From the NCBI GenBank assembly GCA_003476445.1, contig DMUF01000124.1, positions 1 to 17,159 on the forward strand: a DNA stretch of 17,159 nt. Reading direction: 5' to 3'. The first letter of the stretch is position 1; each line of letters begins with the position of its first letter. Below, one piece after another: positions 13,496 to 17,159 of this stretch. Below the pieces are notes generated by a model that did no database searches, was not told where the DNA came from, and worked only from the letters and a program-made list of their open reading frames with translations. The position numbers and the translations under genes are program-made. The DNA is from Gammaproteobacteria bacterium. Its GTDB lineage: Bacteria > Pseudomonadota > Gammaproteobacteria > Pseudomonadales > Azotimanducaceae.

Positions 13496-14128
13496 ATGCC
13501 AAAACTCGAACGACTGCCGGACCCGAACGTCTACAAGGCGTATGGCATCTATCTGATGGAAACCCGGCATCGGTTGATCCGGCGCCTGCGCAAGGCGTAC
13601 ACGCCGTCGGTACACGGTCACAAGACGTGGGACTCGAGTTTTCTGCTGATGGACTATCTCGAACACGTGCCGCTGACCCGGCGCGCGCGAGTGCTCGAGA
13701 TCGGTTGCGGCTGGGGGCCCGGGTCGATCTTTTGCGCCAGCCGTTTCAAGGCGCGCGTCACCGCGCTCGATATCGATAAGGACGTGTTTCCGTTTCTCGA
13801 TGTGCTCGCCGCCCTGAACGACGTGGAGATCACGCACATGACGGCGCGACTCGAGCGACTGAAACCCGAGGATCTGGCGGGCTTCGATGTCATTATCGGA
13901 TCCGACATCTGTTTCTGGGACAGCCTGGTGAAGGGGCTGCATCGCCTGGTGGGCAAGGCGTTCGACGCCGGGGTGCAGCGCGTGATCGTCACCGATCCCG
14001 GTCGCCCTACGTTTTACGAGTTCTGCGATCTGGCGCGGCGCAAGCACAGCGTTGAGCTGCAGGAGTGGTATGCGGTCGAGCCCGCGTACTTTGCCGGAGA
14101 AGTGGTCGATATCCGGCCGGCGGCGTAA
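13496..14128 (+). CDS. Class I SAM-dependent methyltransferase
   Basis: 210 residues from the ATG at 13496, which has GGAGG just upstream; the frame is open further, to 13421, but the added 25 residues are low-complexity and unlike the family. Motif I is VLEIGCGWGPG (66-76), which binds SAM, followed by the acidic strand end ALDIDKD (90-96) and FDVIIGSDICFWDSLV (130-145) as motif IV. The N-terminal YGIYLMETRHRL and the TWDSSFLLMDYL segment, which places a tryptophan before the SAM fold, resemble the METTL21/nicotinamide-N-methyltransferase-like branch that often modifies protein lysines. The substrate is unknown. It is alone on its strand, divergent from the carotenoid oxygenase, and ends 30 bp from the lipoprotein genes on the other strand. 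Confidence 0.85.
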   Translation: MPKLERLPDPNVYKAYGIYLMETRHRLIRRLRKAYTPSVHGHKTWDSSFLLMDYLEHVPLTRRARVLEIGCGWGPGSIFCASRFKARVTALDIDKDVFPFLDVLAALNDVEITHMTARLERLKPEDLAGFDVIIGSDICFWDSLVKGLHRLVGKAFDAGVQRVIVTDPGRPTFYEFCDLARRKHSVELQEWYAVEPAYFAGEVVDIRPAA

Positions 14129-14158
14129 CGCGCTGCGGACCGCGGTGGCGGGCGCGAC

Positions 14159-14851
14159 TCAGGTCTCGCCCTGCAGGAACACCTTGAGCTGGTCACCCAG
14201 CGTGTCGCACGCTGAGGAGCGCACCGGGGCGATGATGGGTACAGGCAGTACCACCGCCGGCATGTAGCTTGTGCCCACAGCATCCGAGCTGATCTTTCCC
14301 ACCGAACGGCCCGTGCGCACATCCCAGACGGTGGCCTCGTAGGACGAGTCATTTTCCCAGGTCAAAAAGCCGAAGCAGCCGCCGCCGGCCCCGGTGACGC
14401 TGCAGGTGAGGGACCCGGTCTGCTCCGTTCGCTGGGTGGACCCATCTACCCACACGAGGTAACGCAGCCCGATTTCGGAGAGGCGCGCCGCCAGCGCTGG
14501 CTGTTGCATGAGACCCGGCACATCGTCGCTGTTGGCGGGCGCGGTGCGGGGTTCAAACCAGGGAAAGAGCGCGTCGAGGAATTCGGGCTCGGGAATCGTC
14601 CGAATGGCATCCGCGCCGCCTCCCAGATTCTTGGCGACGCAGGAAATGAAGTCGAGCTCGGTCTCGGACGCGGAGGGCCGGGTGCGCCGCCCCAGCACGA
14701 CGACCGAATCGCCACTCGCCAGGCTCGTATTTGCCTCGCGCACCTGCTGCACCGTGTTGGTGACACAGCCCGCGAGTGGCAGCAGCAGACAGGCGCCGAT
14801 GAGCGCGGTCCAGGCGGCGCGCACAAGCCGGTTGCAGCGCCCGCGGCTCAT
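14159..14851 (-). CDS. Outer-membrane lipoprotein of unknown function
   Basis: 230 residues. A signal peptide (basic MSRGRCNRLVRAAW, then ALIGACLLLPLAG) ends in lipobox LAGC with Cys29; Val30 at +2 is not the inner-membrane retention Asp, so outer-membrane sorting is expected. The mature part has an early strand SVVVLGRR, then LRYLVWVDG (about 129-137), a glycine-rich GAGGGCFGFLTWEND segment, YEATVWDVRTG and a C-terminal SSACDTLGDQLKVFL. Cysteines in LTCSV, GGCFG and SACDT could form disulfides. I recognise no named family. Its ATG overlaps the stop of the preceding lipoprotein gene as ATGA. It is the last gene of an operon with two VWA-domain proteins, which suggests one envelope-associated job. 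Confidence 0.75.
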   Translation of the reverse strand: MSRGRCNRLVRAAWTALIGACLLLPLAGCVTNTVQQVREANTSLASGDSVVVLGRRTRPSASETELDFISCVAKNLGGGADAIRTIPEPEFLDALFPWFEPRTAPANSDDVPGLMQQPALAARLSEIGLRYLVWVDGSTQRTEQTGSLTCSVTGAGGGCFGFLTWENDSSYEATVWDVRTGRSVGKISSDAVGTSYMPAVVLPVPIIAPVRSSACDTLGDQLKVFLQGET

Positions 14852-15525
14852 GCCGGCGGTGCCCCCGCGGCGGCGGTGGGGTCGCGCAGCCAGGCTTCCA
14901 CCGCGGGGATGGTCCGGAACTGTACGATGAAGAACGTCATCGCATCCCGACAGGCGGCAAGCGCCGCTGCCTGCAGCGCGGGCTGGTCGCCCTGCATGCT
15001 GTAGTTGCGCGCGTTAGCCTGACCGTACGCGGTGAGCGGCCATTCCGCAATCAGCGTGTTGTCCGGTCGGTAGAGCTGCATGCGGTAGCGGATCCAGACT
15101 TCGAAGTAGTCGGTTTTCGTGATCTCGGGCGTGGAGAACTGCAATTCCTGGATACTGGGTACGAGCACCGCGTCCACACCGGTCGCAGCCTCGGTCACTA
15201 CGGAGCTCTGCGTGAACATGCCGTTCAGCAGCGTGGAGAAGAGTGCGGTCTGCGCCGCCCCCACCTCAATCTCGATTTCCGTACCCTGTTCCGGCTTGTC
15301 ATGCAGCTTGTAGCTGGTCAGTGCTTCGTCGAGGCGTACGCCGACGTGCAGCGGCAGCTTGTCCACGAGCGGCGCGGGGAAGGTCGCGGGAACGCTCACC
15401 CGAGTGGCTCCGCAGCCCGCAAGCCCCGCGAGAACCATGATCGCAAGCCCGAAGCGTCTGCCGTGACGGTACAGCGTCGGTGTTGCGCTGTTCCGGTGCC
15501 AGCGTGAACCCGTGGGTGACGACAC
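14848..15525 (-). CDS. Outer-membrane lipoprotein of unknown function
   Basis: 225 residues from a GTG at 15525, which has AAAGGAG about 10 nt upstream; the frame is also open to an ATG at 15552 without a clear ribosome-binding site. The signal peptide has an unusually long n-region before FGLAIMVLAGLAGC, lipobox Cys38, with Gly at +2 suggesting the outer membrane. The mature part has KLPLHVGVRLDEALTSY, an ALFSTLLNGMF helix, VDAVLVPSIQELQFSTPE and a beta-rich FEVWIRYRMQLYRPDN, a layout loosely like envelope assembly lipoproteins (LptE-like), but this is only resemblance. No family recognised. It lies 42 nt after the membrane-anchored VWA gene and overlaps the next lipoprotein gene. Confidence 0.75.
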   Translation of the reverse strand: MSSPTGSRWHRNSATPTLYRHGRRFGLAIMVLAGLAGCGATRVSVPATFPAPLVDKLPLHVGVRLDEALTSYKLHDKPEQGTEIEIEVGAAQTALFSTLLNGMFTQSSVVTEAATGVDAVLVPSIQELQFSTPEITKTDYFEVWIRYRMQLYRPDNTLIAEWPLTAYGQANARNYSMQGDQPALQAAALAACRDAMTFFIVQFRTIPAVEAWLRDPTAAAGAPPA

Positions 15526-15567
15526 TGCGCGGAGTCTCCTTTGATGTGCCATGACTCTGACACGAGC

Positions 15568-16560
15568 CTACTGCAATTCCGACAGACCGACAAAAGTACC
15601 GTCATTGCGGTAGGCGAGTTCCCGCATCAGCGCGGCGAACCGGTAGATCCGCTCCGATGGGCGATCGAGATAAACCGGAAAGCCGATGGCGTGGATACGC
15701 ACGCGGCGTCTGCCGCTCGCATCCAGCGCGTTCAGCCGGTCCACTTCATCCAGCACCGTGCGAATGGTGTCGCCGGTGAAGTCGTCGCCGAAAACATAGA
15801 TGCTCACGAGCTTGTCAGGGTCGTGAAAGGTGCGGATCGCCGCCTCGATGCCTTCGACGGGGCTTGAGTTGCTGAACACGTTCCACGAGCGCAGCCGTTC
15901 GGAGATTGCCTTTCTCCGTGCGGGCGTGTCGGGAATCCACTGGTCGCGAAACTGCGAGAACATGAACTCACCCTCGTCGCTCATCACCTGAATACCCTTC
16001 ACGCGCGGGTAGATCGCCAGGGTTTCCTCCACCTTTCGCAGCACCACGGGCCACGCCACGTTGAACATGCTGCCGGAGGTGTCGATGACAAAGATGATGT
16101 ATTCGCTGTCCACCGCGATGCCGCCGACGAGCCCGGTGTCACGGCGAAAATCCGCCCCGAGCAGCCGCTGCATTTCGTCGGTAAGGCTCTGGCGCGCAGC
16201 GGCGAGCTGCTGGGTTGCCGCCAGACTTTCCTCACGCTCTTCTGTTGTGGTCGAGAACTGACCGCGAATGCGCGAGAGCTCACGCTCAATGGCAGCAAGC
16301 GCAGTCAATCGGGTATCAAGGAGCCGCAGGGATTCCTCAAAGAGGCGCGTCTGCTCGCGAATCTGGCCGCGGATCTCGTAGAGCTGCTGTTCACGGGCCG
16401 CGATCTGGTTGTCGAGATCGCGCTGGCTCTGTTCGAGGAGCTGCGGTGCCACCGTTTTCGTGATCATGAGCAACAGGATGACGGACCCGAAGCCGCAGCA
16501 GATCACGTCGAGGAAGGACATGCCGAATTCTTCGACCTCGCGTCGTCGATTGCGTCTCAT
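15568..16560 (-). CDS. Membrane-anchored coiled-coil protein with VWA domain
   Basis: 330 residues. After a basic start, residues 10-34 read EEFGMSFLDVICCGFGSVIL into LLMI: a single transmembrane helix in the SFLDxxCCGFG context seen in ExbD/MotB-like partners of proton channels. Residues 40-135 are charged and Gln-rich, predicted coiled coil. The VWA domain spans about 150-325 with an intact MIDAS: DTSGS at 160-164 and the FGDD pair (D259/D260). The topology would place coiled coil and VWA in the periplasm. Its ATG overlaps the stop of the upstream VWA gene as ATGA. It probably works with the two lipoproteins downstream, perhaps as a metal-dependent adhesion or assembly module. A MotA/ExbB-type partner would be expected upstream but is out of view. 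Confidence 0.85.
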   Translation of the reverse strand: MRRNRRREVEEFGMSFLDVICCGFGSVILLLMITKTVAPQLLEQSQRDLDNQIAAREQQLYEIRGQIREQTRLFEESLRLLDTRLTALAAIERELSRIRGQFSTTTEEREESLAATQQLAAARQSLTDEMQRLLGADFRRDTGLVGGIAVDSEYIIFVIDTSGSMFNVAWPVVLRKVEETLAIYPRVKGIQVMSDEGEFMFSQFRDQWIPDTPARRKAISERLRSWNVFSNSSPVEGIEAAIRTFHDPDKLVSIYVFGDDFTGDTIRTVLDEVDRLNALDASGRRRVRIHAIGFPVYLDRPSERIYRFAALMRELAYRNDGTFVGLSELQ

Positions 16561-17159
16561 GGCCAGTCCCGCGAGGGCGAGATAAACGATCCCCCGGATG
16601 TGCGCGCCAGATTCCAGAACGCCGCAGCGGCCATCGGATCACCCTCCATGGGAAAGAGGATCACGTTCACGGGCACCTGGGCGGGCACTTCGCGAATCGC
16701 CTCGGCAAAGAGCTTGAGTCGGGTGCGCCCGTCCACTGTCGCACCACGCGGTGGATCTTCGTCCTGGGTCGGCAGCGCGTCTGTGATCAGGTACACGTTG
16801 TCGGGCGGTGGCTGCATGGCGCGCAGCGCGGCAACGAGATTGGCGAGACTCGTTCCACCGGTGGGCACGGTTTGGCGCAGGCTTGCCATGGCAGCGTCGA
16901 GCTCCCGACCCTCACCGAGCGGCACCCATTGTCCGGGTGATCCCGCGACCAGGGAGGTGGCTGTTGCGGCGAAGCCGTAGAGCTGGAAGTTCACATCGAG
17001 CGGTAGCTGCGCCGCGATCCAGTCCGCGGTGCGGATCGTCTCTTCATCGTGCTCAACCACCAGCACCGTGTTCCCGAGGTCGCGGAGGCGCAGGAGCGTT
17101 GTGATGAGACGCGCGTTGTCGCGTTGATGCAAGCCAATCGATGGCTCGTCAAGGATGTA
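16557..17159 (-). CDS. VWA-domain protein C-terminus joined in frame to a UvrA fragment (partial)
   Basis: 200 residues visible, open to the window edge with no start. Residues 1-46 are UvrA: Walker B and D-loop YILDEPSIGLHQRDNAR, then LRDLGNTVLVVEHDE with the H-loop histidine, then TIRTAD. UvrA should go on to a DIGPGAG stretch, but from about residue 47 the protein becomes VWA-like: WIAAQLPLDVNFQLYGF, PTGGTSL (100-106, the MIDAS threonine), NVYLITDALPTQ (121-132, the MIDAS aspartate) and a closing SGGSFISPSRDWP. The first MIDAS element DxSxS and any membrane anchor are missing, replaced by the UvrA part. The VWA half belongs to the operon (ATGA overlap with the next gene). The UvrA half has no such support. 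The join may be real or an artefact; see findings. Confidence 0.75.
   Translation of the reverse strand, partial: YILDEPSIGLHQRDNARLITTLLRLRDLGNTVLVVEHDEETIRTADWIAAQLPLDVNFQLYGFAATATSLVAGSPGQWVPLGEGRELDAAMASLRQTVPTGGTSLANLVAALRAMQPPPDNVYLITDALPTQDEDPPRGATVDGRTRLKLFAEAIREVPAQVPVNVILFPMEGDPMAAAAFWNLARTSGGSFISPSRDWP

Noticed and set aside
14129..14158. Possible terminator between the methyltransferase and lipoprotein genes
   Set aside because: The 30-bp gap is GC-rich but has no stable stem followed by T residues on either strand.
1..17159. CRISPR array, insertion sequence, integrase or attachment site
   Set aside because: No regularly spaced direct repeats, transposase or integrase motifs, or duplicated tRNA 3' ends were seen; the tRNA genes are not flanked by mobile-element genes.

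Overview
The window reads as a GC-rich proteobacterial chromosome segment, most likely from a gammaproteobacterium. The support is a complete SUF iron-sulfur operon of the sufBCDS-sufA-sufT-sufE type with an IscR-type operator, two CCA-encoding tRNA-Arg genes behind a classical sigma70 promoter, Proteobacteria-style outer-membrane lipoproteins, and tight ATGA-coupled gene packing. Lineage below class level cannot be read from the sequence alone.

Layout. Positions 1-2100 are a minus-strand run: a c-type cytochrome lipoprotein, a long-form Sua5/TsaC threonylcarbamoyl-AMP synthase, a DUF35 zinc-ribbon/OB-fold protein, and the first 57 codons of a thiolase that leaves the window. A small plus-strand DUF6482-like gene (2175-2480) meets a minus-strand pair tail to tail: mutT and a 49-residue membrane protein lying just upstream of it. 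Positions 3155-3454 hold a strong promoter, tRNA-Arg(ACG), three hairpins and tRNA-Arg(CCT). They are followed by an overlapping plus-strand pair, a family 2 glycosyltransferase and a DUF2064 nucleotidyltransferase-like protein.

Positions 4857-10834 are the suf operon on the minus strand (transcribed sufB, C, D, S, A, T, E). sufB/C, sufC/D and sufD/S overlap as ATGA. Upstream lies a 25-bp near-palindrome closely matching the IscR type 1 operator, placed over the probable -35 region. The products would assemble Fe-S clusters: SufS and SufE mobilise sulfur, SufBCD is the scaffold, and SufA and SufT act in transfer and maturation. Further upstream on the same strand are a carotenoid cleavage oxygenase and an aldo/keto reductase, probably co-transcribed. 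A divergent SAM methyltransferase starts at 13496, and the spacer between it and the oxygenase carries a degenerate 7-bp tandem repeat.

Positions 14159-17159 are a minus-strand operon of unrecognised function: a VWA-type protein cut by the window edge, a membrane-anchored coiled-coil VWA protein with an intact MIDAS motif, and two outer-membrane lipoproteins. The edge gene is the most surprising item. Its first ~46 visible residues are unmistakably UvrA (Walker B to H-loop), fused in frame to a VWA domain that lacks its own first MIDAS segment. This is either a real recombination product or, more likely, a chimeric join made during amplification or assembly.
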